Notes: generated by a model from the letters alone, not told the origin. Positions 35,954-44,573 are shown, counted from the stretch's first letter. The stretch is DNA of 64,000 nucleotides from Rhizobium sp. 18055 (GCF_902706285.1 NZ_CACSKD010000003.1:186001-250000); one strand, 5' to 3'. Numbers and translations: made by a program.

Positions 35954-36004
35954 TTACAGGTACAGCCAAAAATACGAGCTGGTGATGCGCGCGTTCTTGA
36001 TCAT
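35954..36004 (-). CDS. 16-residue aromatic leader peptide
   Basis: Encodes MIKNARITSSYFWLYL then TAA. Five of the last six residues are Tyr, Phe, Trp, Leu or Tyr, the composition of an amino-acid-sensing leader. There is no Shine-Dalgarno sequence. Its ATG lies 7 bp after a -10-like hexamer, so the mRNA would be leaderless, as is known for the Sinorhizobium trp leader. The stop codon is one base before the antiterminator arm. It would be the first element of the GNAT transcript. Too short for a function beyond sensing; a chance frame is unlikely given promoter, hairpins and aromatic run together. Confidence 0.65.
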   Translation of the reverse strand: MIKNARITSSYFWLYL

Positions 36005-36011
36005 GGCGAGA

Positions 36012-36040
36012 TACATCGTCCCAAATGCACCGCTTGTCAA
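36012..36040 (-). promoter_or_regulatory. Sigma-70-like promoter of the leader/GNAT unit
   Basis: TTGACA (36040-36035), 17-bp spacer, GATGTA (36017-36012), and the leader ATG 7 bp further on. The -35 is perfect and the -10 is mediocre. Confidence 0.6.
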
Positions 36041-36059
36041 GCGCCCTGCCTGACAAGCG
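36031..36059. promoter_or_regulatory. Inverted repeat over the leader -35 element
   Basis: CGCTTGTCA (36031-36039) and TGACAAGCG (36051-36059), nine-base perfect arms with an 11-bp spacer. They cover the -35 of the leader promoter and lie 70 bp before the beta-lactamase start. Candidate operator. Confidence 0.55.
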
Positions 36060-36128
36060 CACAGGCGACGCAAGCGAGCCACAATCTCGCTCTAGCTGTG
36101 TAGGCGACTGATTCAGACAGAGGTTTCC

Positions 36129-37016
36129 ATGCAACGCTTTTCAATCCGCCGCCGTACGCTTCTCGGCTCCGCACTGCTGGCCCCGGCGCTGTTGCTGCCG
36201 GGCATCACCCGCGCTGCCGATAGCGACGACGAGATCGACCGGCGGATCGGCGCATTGGAAAAGCAGATCGGCGGCCGCATCGGCGTTTCGGTGATCGATA
36301 CCCAGACCAACATCTCCTTCGGCTATCGCGAGACCGAGAGCTTTCCGATGTTCAGCACCTTCAAGGTGCTGGCCGCCGCCATGGTGCTGGTGCGGGTCGA
36401 CAAGGGCGAGGAGAACCTTGAGCGCCGTATCGTCTACGACAGGAGCCAGATCGTCGGTTATTCGCCGGAGACCGAAAAGCATGTCGCCGGCGAGGGAATG
36501 AGCGTCGGCGAGCTCTGCAAGGCGGCGATCACCCAGAGCGACAACACCGCCGCCAATCTGCTGCTCGAAAGCCTCGGCGGTCCCAAGGAACTGACCAACT
36601 GGCTGCGCACGCTGGGCGACGGCTCCACCCGTCTCGACCGCATCGAGCCCGACGTCAACGAAGCCAGGAAGGATGATCCGCGCGACACCACCACGCCCGA
36701 TGCCATGCTCGACACGCTCGGCAACCTGACGCTCGGATCGGTGCTGTCGGAACCCTCGCAGAACAGGCTGGTCGAATGGATGGTCGCCAACACCACCGGC
36801 AACGAGCGCCTGCGCACCGGTCTGCCTGACAGCTGGAAGATCGGCGACAAGACCGGCACCGGCAAGAGCGGCGCCGCCGCCGACATCGCCATCGCCTGGC
36901 CTCCCGGCCACGGCCCGATCCTGATCGCCGTCTATGTCGCCGACGCCACGGTGCCGACCGCTGAGATCAACCCGGTCTTCGGGGAAGTCGGGCGGATCGT
37001 TGCCGAGATGGTGTGA
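36129..37016 (+). CDS. bla: Class A beta-lactamase
   Basis: 295 residues. All class A landmarks are visible: STFK (nucleophile Ser70 with Lys73), SDN (Ser130 loop), EPDVN (Glu166 omega loop) and KTGTGKSG (Lys234). The N-terminus RRRTLLGSALLAPALLLPG with a following Ala-Ala looks like a twin-arginine or Sec signal, and the RRR suggests Tat. It hydrolyses beta-lactams in the periplasm, and spectrum cannot be read here. No ampR-type LysR gene is adjacent. It may be chromosomal and intrinsic, as in several Rhizobiales. AGAGG lies five bases before the ATG. Confidence 0.95.
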   Translation: MQRFSIRRRTLLGSALLAPALLLPGITRAADSDDEIDRRIGALEKQIGGRIGVSVIDTQTNISFGYRETESFPMFSTFKVLAAAMVLVRVDKGEENLERRIVYDRSQIVGYSPETEKHVAGEGMSVGELCKAAITQSDNTAANLLLESLGGPKELTNWLRTLGDGSTRLDRIEPDVNEARKDDPRDTTTPDAMLDTLGNLTLGSVLSEPSQNRLVEWMVANTTGNERLRTGLPDSWKIGDKTGTGKSGAAADIAIAWPPGHGPILIAVYVADATVPTAEINPVFGEVGRIVAEMV

Positions 37017-37049
37017 GCAAAGGCTGCTGAAGGCGGCATTGCTCGCGGG

Positions 37050-37074
37050 ATATCCCTCGACTATATTGGGATAT
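37050..37074. promoter_or_regulatory. Inverted repeat upstream of the vapBC module
   Basis: ATATCCC (37050-37056) and GGGATAT (37068-37074), an 11-bp spacer, just before the antitoxin gene. Typical position for type II antitoxin autoregulation. Confidence 0.65.
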
Positions 37075-37090
37075 AACGGAGGGATCTTGT

Positions 37091-37333
37091 ATGCCGCTCT
37101 ATGTCAAGAACGATGACGTTGACAAACTTGCAGAAAAGCTCGCCACGTTGCGAAATCAGACCAAGACGGAAGTGGTCAGGCAAGCTCTGCTCAACGAACT
37201 TGAACGGGAGCAGGGTCCAGAATCGCTGGTCGAGCGTGGACTTGCCTTCGGTCGCGCGCTGCGGGCCCGCGCCGACAAGAGCCGAGCTGCGGTCGCAGAC
37301 AAAGCTTTCATCGATAGTCTCTACGGGGACTGA
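37091..37333 (+). CDS. vapB: PSK/Rv0623-type antitoxin (VapB-like)
   Basis: 80 residues of the PSK transcription-factor family: PLYVKNDDVDKLAEKLATLRNQTKTEVVRQALLNELER is the ribbon-helix-helix-like DNA-binding half, and the C-terminal half (RGLAFGRALRAR) should wrap the toxin. GGAGGG lies eight bases upstream. The toxin gene starts 3 bp after its stop, and a dyad upstream is a probable autorepressor site. Binds and neutralises the PIN-domain toxin. The module is incomplete because the toxin is frameshifted. Confidence 0.88.
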   Translation: MPLYVKNDDVDKLAEKLATLRNQTKTEVVRQALLNELEREQGPESLVERGLAFGRALRARADKSRAAVADKAFIDSLYGD

Positions 37334-37336
37334 GCG

Positions 37337-37759
37337 ATGTTTGCCGATGCATCTGCTTTGACCTCGATGCTGATTGATGAACGCGATGCACACGAGTTGC
37401 TTGCGCGGATGCAACAGTACCAGCAGAGGGTCACATCGCCCATGGCCGTGTGGGAAACGGTCGTGGCCGTTTCACGCGAGCTCGGGTTGCCGATCGGGGT
37501 AGCCGATGAGGCGGTCGAGCAATTTCTCATTGAAATGGGTATCAGGGTCATTGCCGTCCCGGTAGAAACGCGCGGTCTGGCAATCGATGCCTATGATCGT
37601 TACGGCAAGTCGCGTCACCCCGCGGCATTGAATTTCGGTGATTGTTTCGCCTATGCCTGCGCCAAGCATGCCGGCATGCCCCTTCTGTATAAGGTAACGA
37701 TTTTCCACAGACGGATATCAAATCCGCATGATGGACCGTTCTGGTGCGTTGGCCGATAA
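37337..37759 (+). pseudogene. vapC: PIN-domain toxin (VapC-like), 3' frameshift
   Basis: A PIN-domain ribonuclease: MFADASALTSMLIDERDA (first Asp), SPMAVWETVVAVS (Glu), NFGDCFAYACAKHAGMPLLYK (third Asp). The tail after LLYK then reads a non-family frame. Adding one G at the GG of 37693-37694 restores LLYKGNDFPQTDIKSA, the usual VapC ending, with a stop at 37729-37731. One base therefore appears lost, removing the fourth acidic residue (GND). As read, catalysis should be impaired; an assembly error is possible. Confidence 0.8.
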
Positions 37760-37976
37760 ATACTGATATAAATATCAAGCGGATAAGGAGAAAACATGAA
37801 TCTCCTTCGCATCTCGTTGAATCAATCTCTGAGCGTTTTCGGACTGTGGCGATAGCCGCCGACTACCCTTCATTCGCGCTTTTGTGGCGGCAAACCAGCA
37901 ACGCGCATCGGCACGGTGAATGATGCGCATACATGGGCGGAGAGGGCAGCATAGCCTGGCCACCTCATCCCCCCGA

Positions 37977-38006
37977 AAACGAAAATGGCCGCCCGGAGGC
38001 GGCCAT
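37977..38006 (-). terminator. Terminator of gcd
   Basis: Perfect nine-base arms ATGGCCGCC (37985-37993) and GGCGGCCAT (37998-38006) around a four-base loop. On the minus strand it is followed by TTTTCGTTTTC, 23 bp after the gcd stop. Confidence 0.85.
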
Positions 38007-38029
38007 CTCGAGTGTCGGTGTCTAGCCGG

Positions 38030-40393
38030 TCAAGGCAGCGTGTAGGCGATCACGTAGTCGCCTGGCTTGGTGCCGACAGAACCGTGGCCACCGGCAACGA
38101 TGACGACATACTGCTTGTCATCTGATGTCGTGTAGGTCATCGGCGTCGACTGGCCACCAGCCGGCAGGCGGGCCTGCCACAGCTGCTTGCCGTCGGTCAC
38201 GTCATAGGCACGCACGTAGTTGTCGACGGCAGCACCGAGGAAGGCAACGCCGCCCTTGGTCAGCATCGGGCCACCGATGCCGGGAACGCCGAGCTTGAAG
38301 GGCAGTGGCACAGGGCTCATGTCCTCGACAGTGCCGTTCTTCAGCTTGTAGGCGATCTTGCCGGTCGTCAGGTCTACGCCGGAAACATAACCCCATGGCG
38401 GAGCCTGGCAAGGAATGCCGAGCGGGCCGAGGAATGGTCCCATCACCACGCCGTAAGGCGCGCCGTCATTGCGGTTCAGGCCCTGCTCGCTGCCCTTTTC
38501 GCCCTGGCCCTTGGCCGGAATGTCGGCAGCAGGAACGAGGCGCGAGGTGAAGGCGAGGTAGGTCGGCATGCCGAACATGATCTGGCGTTCCGGATCAACC
38601 GCGACGCTGCCCCAGTTGAACGTGCCGAAGTTGCCAGGATAGATGATCGAGCCCTGCAGCGACGGAGGCGTGTAGCGGCCTTCGTACTTGTACTGGTGGA
38701 ACTCGATGCGGCATGCCAGCTGGTCGAACAGCGATACGCCCCACATGTCCTTCTCCTGCAGCGGCGGCGGCGAGAAGGTCAGGTCGGAGATCGGCTGCGT
38801 CGGCGAGGCATGATCTTCAGGGATCGTGCCACCGGGAGCAGGGATTTCCTTGAACGGGATGATCGCCTCGCCGGTGCGGCGGTCGAGCACGTAGATGTCG
38901 CCCTGCTTGGTCGGCCCGACCAGAGCCGGAACAACCGTGCCGTCAGCCTTCTTCATGTCGAAGAGAACGGGCTGGGCCGGTACGTCCATGTCCCAGAGAT
39001 CGTGGTGCACGGTCTGCTGGACCCACTTCATCTGTCCGGTCTTCATGTCGAGCGCAACGATCGACGACGAGAACTTCTCGACGTTGGCGCTGCGGCCCAT
39101 GCCGAGCTGGTCGGGAACCATGTTGCCGAGCGGCACGTAGATCAGGCCGAGACCTTCGTCGGCGCTGAGAACCGACCAGCTGTTCGGCGAGTTCGTCGTG
39201 TAGGTCTGGCCTTCAGGCAGCGGCGTCGTAACGTCGGGGTTGCCCGAATCCCAGTTCCAGACCAGCGCGCCGGTGTGGATGTCGAAAGCGCGGATGACGC
39301 CCGACGGTTCCTGGGTCGAGTAGTTGTCGTTGACGGCGCCGCCGATGATCAGCTTGCCGTCGATCGCCACCGGTGGCGAGGTCGAATAGTAGTAGCCGGC
39401 CGGATTGTACTTCATGCCCTTTTCGAGGTGAAGCGTGCCCTGGTCGGCAAAGCTCGTGCAAACCTTGCCGTCTGCCGCGTCGAGCGCGATCAGGCGGGCG
39501 TCTGCGGTCGGCAGGTAGACGCGATCGACGCAAGGTGCGCCGGCAGCGGCTGCCGTGTCGTGGAAGTAGGTGACGCCGCGGCACGTCTGGTGCTGGCGAT
39601 CAGGGTTCATGCCGGAGTTGGCGTCGAACTTCCACTTTTCCTTGCCGGTCTTCGCGTCGAGCGCGATGGCCAGGTTGTGCGGCGTGCAAACATAGAGCGT
39701 ATCGCCGACCTTCAGCGGGGTGACCTGATAGGTCGTCTCGCCGACGTCGTCAGGGCGCTTCACGTCGCCTGTCTGGTAGCGCCAGGCCTCTTTCAGGTCT
39801 TTGGCGTTGCTGACATTGATCTGCTCGAGCGGCGAATAACGCTGGCCGAACGGTGTGCGGCCATACTGGTGCCACTCGCCGTCGGTGACGGTGCCGCCGA
39901 ATGTGGTGGTGCCGGTGATGGCCGTCGGCAGGCTGCCGTTCTGGTCATGCGGGCTCGTGGTCATCGAGTAGCCGGCGATCACGATTGCCGCGAGAACCGG
40001 GACGGCCAGCGGCCACGGACTGGCGGCATAGGCCGTGCCGGTGGTGCCGGAGAAGCCCAGCGGGCGGCGGATCCACGGCGTCAGCAACCAGAGGCCGAGC
40101 AGGATGATCAGGCCGCCGCGCGGTCCGAGCTGCCACCAGTCGAAGCCGACTTCGTTGATCGCCCAGATGAGCGAAACGACGATCAGCGCCGCATAGACCC
40201 AAAGGGCCGACGCCTTGCGCTTCAGGAGCAGGAACGCCGTCAGCAGGAACATGATGCCGGCGAAAAGATAGAAGAAATTACCACCGAGGATGACAAGCCA
40301 TAGCCCGCCTCCGCCAAGTGCCAATCCGATGAGGGCAAAAAGAATGGACGTTAAGACGATCGCCATAAGGGCCGGTCTCCAACTGAAATGCAT
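38030..40393 (-). CDS. gcd: Membrane-bound PQQ-dependent glucose/quinate/shikimate dehydrogenase
   Basis: 787 residues. About five N-terminal membrane helices (WRPALMAIVLTSILFALIGL onward) are followed by an eight-bladed PQQ propeller with tryptophan-docking repeats such as LKEAWRYQTGD, LIALDAADGKVCTSF, GALVWNWDSGNPD and GKIAYKLKNG. The enzyme oxidises aldoses such as glucose to lactone in the periplasm and passes electrons to ubiquinone. PQQ synthesis genes are not in the window. The start at 40393 (MHFSWRPA) has GGGAG four bases upstream; an in-frame TTG further up is less likely. A strong terminator follows. Confidence 0.93.
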   Translation of the reverse strand: MHFSWRPALMAIVLTSILFALIGLALGGGGLWLVILGGNFFYLFAGIMFLLTAFLLLKRKASALWVYAALIVVSLIWAINEVGFDWWQLGPRGGLIILLGLWLLTPWIRRPLGFSGTTGTAYAASPWPLAVPVLAAIVIAGYSMTTSPHDQNGSLPTAITGTTTFGGTVTDGEWHQYGRTPFGQRYSPLEQINVSNAKDLKEAWRYQTGDVKRPDDVGETTYQVTPLKVGDTLYVCTPHNLAIALDAKTGKEKWKFDANSGMNPDRQHQTCRGVTYFHDTAAAAGAPCVDRVYLPTADARLIALDAADGKVCTSFADQGTLHLEKGMKYNPAGYYYSTSPPVAIDGKLIIGGAVNDNYSTQEPSGVIRAFDIHTGALVWNWDSGNPDVTTPLPEGQTYTTNSPNSWSVLSADEGLGLIYVPLGNMVPDQLGMGRSANVEKFSSSIVALDMKTGQMKWVQQTVHHDLWDMDVPAQPVLFDMKKADGTVVPALVGPTKQGDIYVLDRRTGEAIIPFKEIPAPGGTIPEDHASPTQPISDLTFSPPPLQEKDMWGVSLFDQLACRIEFHQYKYEGRYTPPSLQGSIIYPGNFGTFNWGSVAVDPERQIMFGMPTYLAFTSRLVPAADIPAKGQGEKGSEQGLNRNDGAPYGVVMGPFLGPLGIPCQAPPWGYVSGVDLTTGKIAYKLKNGTVEDMSPVPLPFKLGVPGIGGPMLTKGGVAFLGAAVDNYVRAYDVTDGKQLWQARLPAGGQSTPMTYTTSDDKQYVVIVAGGHGSVGTKPGDYVIAYTLP

Positions 40394-40679
40394 AAGGCTC
40401 CCGAGTCCTCGGGAGCGATCAAGGAATGCACGCAAGCGGCGAAGGGGGCATATGGCCGCAGGCGTCTCAGCGGAAATAGAGCGGCCCTATCTGCCTTTCA
40501 ACCGCCACAATATGGGGGGTCCATAACAATGCTAAAATAGCATGTTTCCGTAACGTCTGTCGCGCCGAAAGCACGGGCGTCGGGAACATTTTGTCGTAGA
40601 AAAGCCATATATCGCAGGCGCTGCCGCTCGCAGAAATTCAACCGCGTCGGCTAGCGTCATGGTAGATAAATTTGCCCGT

Positions 40680-42185
40680 TCAGGTCCCGCAGAATGTTTG
40701 CAGAACCCGTTCGTACGGTTTTGGCGGCTGCATGTATGCAGTAAACTCTGCGTGATCCTCGTAGGGCCTCGCAAGCACCGCAAGCAGCGCCTCGAACAAG
40801 GAGAAATCCGCCTCCTCGACGGCTGCCACGATCGCCTGCTCGATGCGGTGATTGCGCGCAATGAATGCCGGATTGACGCCGAGCATCGCGGCACTGCGCT
40901 CGGTATCGGTTGTCATCTCGCGCCATAGCCGCTGGCGCCAGCGCGACAGCCATTCCTTCGCCGCTGCCGGCTCCGCGAAGGTCTCCAGGAATGCCGCCTC
41001 GGTGCTGCCGTCGCCGGCCAGATGCGAGAGCCGGCGGAAGGTCAGCGTAAAATCCGCCTTGCCGGCCTGCATGGTGGAGAGCAGCGACTGGATCAGATCG
41101 AGATCGCCGTCCTCGACCGAGGTCAGCCCGATCTTCTCGCGCATCCCCCTCAGCCAGTGGATCTGGAAGCGCTCTCCAAAATCCTTGATCACCACATTGG
41201 CCGCCTCCACCGCCTTTTCCTGGTCCTCGTCGATCAACGGCAGCAGCGTCTCGCCAAGCCGGGCGAGGTTCCACTGCCCGATGCCGGGCTGGCTGGCATA
41301 GGCATAGCGGCCATTCTGGTCGATCGAGGAAAACACCATTGCCGGATCATAGTCATCCATGAAGGCGCAGGGACCGAAATCGATCGTCTCGCCGGATACC
41401 GTCATGTTGTCGGTATTCATCACCCCATGAATGAAGCCGACATGCAGCCACCTGGCGATCAGCGCCGCCTGCCGCTCGCAGACGGCTTCGAACAGCGCCA
41501 GATAGGGATTTGCAGCGTGCCGGGCTTCGGGATAGTGCCGCTCGATCACATAGTCGGCCAGCGCCCTGATACCATCGGTATCGCCGCGCGCCGCAAAGAA
41601 CTGGAACGTGCCGACCCGGATATGGCTCGCCGCCACGCGGGTAAACACCGCGCCCGGTAAGGGCTGCTCGCGATAGACCGGCTGGCCTGTCGATACCGCC
41701 GCCAGCGCCCGCGTCGCCGGAACGCCGAGCGCATGCATGGCTTCGCTGACGATATATTCCCGCAGCACCGGCCCAAGCGCCGCCCGCCCGTCGCCGCGCC
41801 GCGAATAGGGCGTGGCGCCTGCACCCTTCAGCTGGATGTCGCGGCGGTTGCCACGGGTGTCGATCACCTCGCCAAGCAGGATCGCCCGCCCGTCGCCGAG
41901 CTGCGGCACGAAGTTGCCGAACTGGTGTCCGGCATAGGCCATCGCCAGCGGATCGGCGCCGTCTGGCACCAGATTGCCGGAGAAGATCGCCGCCCCATCC
42001 CGCTTCAGCGCCTCGACGTCAAGCCCGAGCTCTGCGGCCAGCGGCTCGTTCAGCTTGATCAGCCAAGGCTCCGCGGCGGGCGAGGGCGTCTGTCGCGCAA
42101 AGAAAGTCGCGGGCAGCCGCGCATAGCTGTTGTCGAAGGTCAAAGGCGCGCGTGCGCCGGTATCCTGAAGGGCTTGGGTCATCAC
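40680..42185 (-). CDS. selO: SelO / YdiU-type pseudokinase AMPylase
   Basis: 501 residues of the SelO (UPF0061) family. LTFDNSYARLPATFF opens the family, and YAGHQFGNFVPQLGDGRAILLGE is the signature block, followed by QLKGAGATPYSRRGDGRAALGPVLREYIVSEAMHALG and GVMNTDNMTVSGETIDFGPCAFMDDYDP with the catalytic Asp. SelO transfers AMP, rather than phosphate, to proteins and protects against oxidative stress. It lacks the C-terminal selenocysteine of some homologues. Divergent from the parDE module. Confidence 0.95.
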   Translation of the reverse strand: MMTQALQDTGARAPLTFDNSYARLPATFFARQTPSPAAEPWLIKLNEPLAAELGLDVEALKRDGAAIFSGNLVPDGADPLAMAYAGHQFGNFVPQLGDGRAILLGEVIDTRGNRRDIQLKGAGATPYSRRGDGRAALGPVLREYIVSEAMHALGVPATRALAAVSTGQPVYREQPLPGAVFTRVAASHIRVGTFQFFAARGDTDGIRALADYVIERHYPEARHAANPYLALFEAVCERQAALIARWLHVGFIHGVMNTDNMTVSGETIDFGPCAFMDDYDPAMVFSSIDQNGRYAYASQPGIGQWNLARLGETLLPLIDEDQEKAVEAANVVIKDFGERFQIHWLRGMREKIGLTSVEDGDLDLIQSLLSTMQAGKADFTLTFRRLSHLAGDGSTEAAFLETFAEPAAAKEWLSRWRQRLWREMTTDTERSAAMLGVNPAFIARNHRIEQAIVAAVEEADFSLFEALLAVLARPYEDHAEFTAYMQPPKPYERVLQTFCGT

Positions 42186-42230
42186 ACATAGGTAGGGCTA
42201 TGGGCTGATTGCTGCAAGCGGCGCGTCGTG

Positions 42231-42247
42231 GTAGGATTTTATCCTAC
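42231..42247. promoter_or_regulatory. ParD operator palindrome
   Basis: GTAGGAT-TTT-ATCCTAC, a perfect 17-bp dyad 21 bp before the antitoxin start. Position and size fit antitoxin autoregulation. Confidence 0.8.
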
Positions 42248-42268
42248 TCTCAGGCTTCAGGAGCGAGA

Positions 42269-42532
42269 ATGGCGATGGAAAAGCTGAGCATCACCCTGCC
42301 GACCGAAATGGTCGATGTGATCAAGGCCGAGATTGAGGCCGGCGCGTTTGCCTCGACCAGCGAAGTGCTGCGCGCCGCGATGCGCGTCTGGATGCGCGGT
42401 GAGGAAGAGCACAAGGAGCGCATCGCCTCGATCCGCGCCCGCGTGCAGGCGTCGCTCGATGATCCCAGCCCACGGTTGAGCAGCCAGGAGATGCGAACGG
42501 CGCTCGACACTCTTTTTGCGAAGAACCGATAA
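42269..42532 (+). CDS. parD: ParD-family antitoxin
   Basis: 87 residues. The ribbon-helix-helix half is EKLSITLPTEMVDVIKAEIEAGAFASTSEVLRAAMRVWM, the CC2985/ParD signature, and the disordered C-terminal part EEEHKERIASIRARVQASLDDPSPRLSSQEMRTALDTLF wraps the toxin. ATG 42269 has AGGAG five bases upstream; the ATG at 42275 is an alternative. The toxin gene starts 3 bp after its stop. Its own operator is the palindrome just upstream. Confidence 0.92.
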   Translation: MAMEKLSITLPTEMVDVIKAEIEAGAFASTSEVLRAAMRVWMRGEEEHKERIASIRARVQASLDDPSPRLSSQEMRTALDTLFAKNR

Positions 42533-42535
42533 GCA

Positions 42536-42850
42536 ATGGATCGCTATACGGTAGAATATCTGCCAGCAGCGCTCGACGACTTGACGTCGATTTTCAACTA
42601 TATTCTCGAAAGCAGCCAGAACCGGACAACGGCGGAGCGATATATCGATCGTCTCTATCAACGCTGCGAACGCATTGCCGATGCGCCGTTGGGCGGCGTC
42701 GCCCGACCGGAACTCGGAGCAAATCTGCGCATGGCTGTGTTCGAGAGAAGCGCCGTCATACTCTATGTGGTCGAGGATCATCTGATCGGCATCACCAACA
42801 TCTTCTCCGGCGGCCAGGACTACGAGGCGCTGCTGCGCAGCGATCGCTAA
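42536..42850 (+). CDS. parE: ParE/RelE-family toxin
   Basis: 104 residues. YTVEYLPAALDDLTSIFNYILESSQNRTTAERYIDRLYQRCERIADAP is the two-helix ParE start, LGANLRMAVFERSAVILYVVEDHLIGITNIFSGGQD the beta sheet with the toxin-antitoxin interface. Full length, so this module looks intact. ParE homologues poison DNA gyrase; RelE relatives cleave mRNA; the exact target cannot be told. Paired with the upstream antitoxin. Confidence 0.9.
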   Translation: MDRYTVEYLPAALDDLTSIFNYILESSQNRTTAERYIDRLYQRCERIADAPLGGVARPELGANLRMAVFERSAVILYVVEDHLIGITNIFSGGQDYEALLRSDR

Positions 42851-43012
42851 TGCATCCATACGCTGTGCTCACGGCAGCCCTGCCATAAAAGCATAACGCC
42901 GCCACATTTGCAGGCGTATATAAAAACTCCATTCACCCTTGGCGGCATGCCATATCATACTGCGGCGCCGCGCCTGCGCGTAAGCCGCTGTCTTTGCGAG
43001 CGATCCCTGACG

Positions 43013-44464
43013 ATGTCGGATCAGATCTACCAGGTGGCGGCCGTCAGGCGGCCCCAGCCTAATTTCCGCGTCATCGCGATGATCGTTGCCAGCGCCATGT
43101 TCATGGAACAGCTCGACGCCACCGTTCTGGCGACCGCGCTGCCGACTATGGCGCGCGATTTCGGCGTCAGCGCCCCGTCGATGAGCATCGCGCTGACCTC
43201 CTACCTGCTGAGCCTCGCCATCTTCATTCCGGCCAGCGGCCTGATGGCCGATCGCTTCGGCTCACGCACCGTCTTCCGCTCGGCCATCGCCGTCTTCATC
43301 GCCGGATCGATCTTCTGCGCGCTGTCGCCGAACCTGCTGTGTCTGGTTCTGGCGCGCCTGCTGCAGGGCCTCGGCGGCGCCATGATGATGCCGGTCGGCC
43401 GTCTCGTGCTGCTGCGCAGCGTCGCCCGCAAGGATATGGTCAGCGCCATGTCCTGGCTCCTGGTGCCGGCGCTGATCGGCCCGATCCTTGGGCCTCCCGT
43501 CGGTGGCCTGATCGTCACCTATCTCGACTGGCGCTGGATCTTCTACATCAATGTCCCCGTCGGCATCATCGGCTTCATTCTGGTGTCGATCTTCATCCAG
43601 GATTTCAAGGGCGAGACGAAGCGGCGCTTCGATACCGTCGGCTTCATCCTCTCGGGCATCGCGCTCGGCTCGCTGCTGTTCGGCTTCGAATCCTCCAGCC
43701 GCCCGGGCGAGGGGTCGCTCGCGCTGTTCCTGATTTCCATCGGCCTGCTGTTCGGCATGGCCTATCTCCGCCACGCCCGCCGCCACCCGTCGCCGATCAT
43801 GGATTTCTCGCTGATGAAGATCCCGAGCTTTGGCACGTCGGTCATCGCCGGCTCGCTGACCCGCATCACACAAGGCGCGCAACCCTTCCTGCTGCCGCTC
43901 TATTTCCAGCTCGGCTTCGGGTTTTCGGCCGCCAAGGCTGGCCAGCTGGTCACTGCCGCCGCCATCGGCTCGATGGCGATGAAGGCCTTCGCACCGAAGA
44001 TCCTGCGCCGCTTCGGCTTCCGCAACGCCCTGATCTTCAACGGCTTCACCGCCACCTTCGGCTATGCGCTCTGCGCCTTCTTCCGGCCCGACTGGCCGCT
44101 AGGCCTGATCTTCGCGGTGCTTCTCATGTGCGGCTTCTTCATGTCGTTCCAGTTCACCGCCTACAACACCGTCGCCTATGACGAGATCGACCGCGACCGG
44201 ATGAGCGCTGCAACCAGCTTCTATACGACATTCCAGCAGCTGATGCTGTCACTCGGCATCTGCGTCGGCGCTCTGGCGCTGCACGTCTCGATGACGATCA
44301 CCGGCACCGGCGATACGCCGCAGCTGCGCGACTTCTCGTTCGCCTTTCTCTTTGTCACCGCGATCTCGCTGACGGCAACCTTCTGGAACCTGCGCTTCGC
44401 AAGCGCTGCCGGCGCCGACATCAGCGGCCATGGCGGCGACAAGCCGGCCCACGCCGAACACTGA
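43013..44464 (+). CDS. DHA2-family MFS transporter (14 helices)
   Basis: 483 residues with about 14 membrane helices. Motif A after helix 2 is GLMADRFGSRTVFRSA. ASAMFMEQLDATVLATALPTMARDFG (motif D1, LDATVLATALP) and WRWIFYINVPVGIIGFILV are typical of the EmrB/QacA drug:H+ antiporters. GMLLF-like helices continue to the C-terminus RDFSFAFLFVTAISLTATFWNLRF. Likely exports drugs or metabolites; no EmrA-type adaptor gene is next to it. The ATG at 43013 (MSDQIYQVAAVRRP) fits the family's start. Confidence 0.9.
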   Translation: MSDQIYQVAAVRRPQPNFRVIAMIVASAMFMEQLDATVLATALPTMARDFGVSAPSMSIALTSYLLSLAIFIPASGLMADRFGSRTVFRSAIAVFIAGSIFCALSPNLLCLVLARLLQGLGGAMMMPVGRLVLLRSVARKDMVSAMSWLLVPALIGPILGPPVGGLIVTYLDWRWIFYINVPVGIIGFILVSIFIQDFKGETKRRFDTVGFILSGIALGSLLFGFESSSRPGEGSLALFLISIGLLFGMAYLRHARRHPSPIMDFSLMKIPSFGTSVIAGSLTRITQGAQPFLLPLYFQLGFGFSAAKAGQLVTAAAIGSMAMKAFAPKILRRFGFRNALIFNGFTATFGYALCAFFRPDWPLGLIFAVLLMCGFFMSFQFTAYNTVAYDEIDRDRMSAATSFYTTFQQLMLSLGICVGALALHVSMTITGTGDTPQLRDFSFAFLFVTAISLTATFWNLRFASAAGADISGHGGDKPAHAEH

Positions 44465-44489
44465 TCCGGGGATCGGAGCTGATCCGGGC

Positions 44490-44573
44490 ACCCCCAATCG
44501 CACGCCCCTCAATCACACGCTTGTCAATCAGCCACTTGCCAATTATGCGCTTGGCAATCAAGCACTTGCAAGT
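44490..44573. repeat. 15-bp degenerate tandem repeat
   Basis: Units begin at 44490, 44505, 44520, 44535 and 44550, each close to cttgNcaatcaNNcN, with a partial sixth copy. They lie between the transporter stop and the convergent methyltransferase stop. Confidence 0.7.

Noticed and set aside
38696..40303. 535-codon open frame on the plus strand
   Set aside because: Antisense to gcd; no domain pattern.
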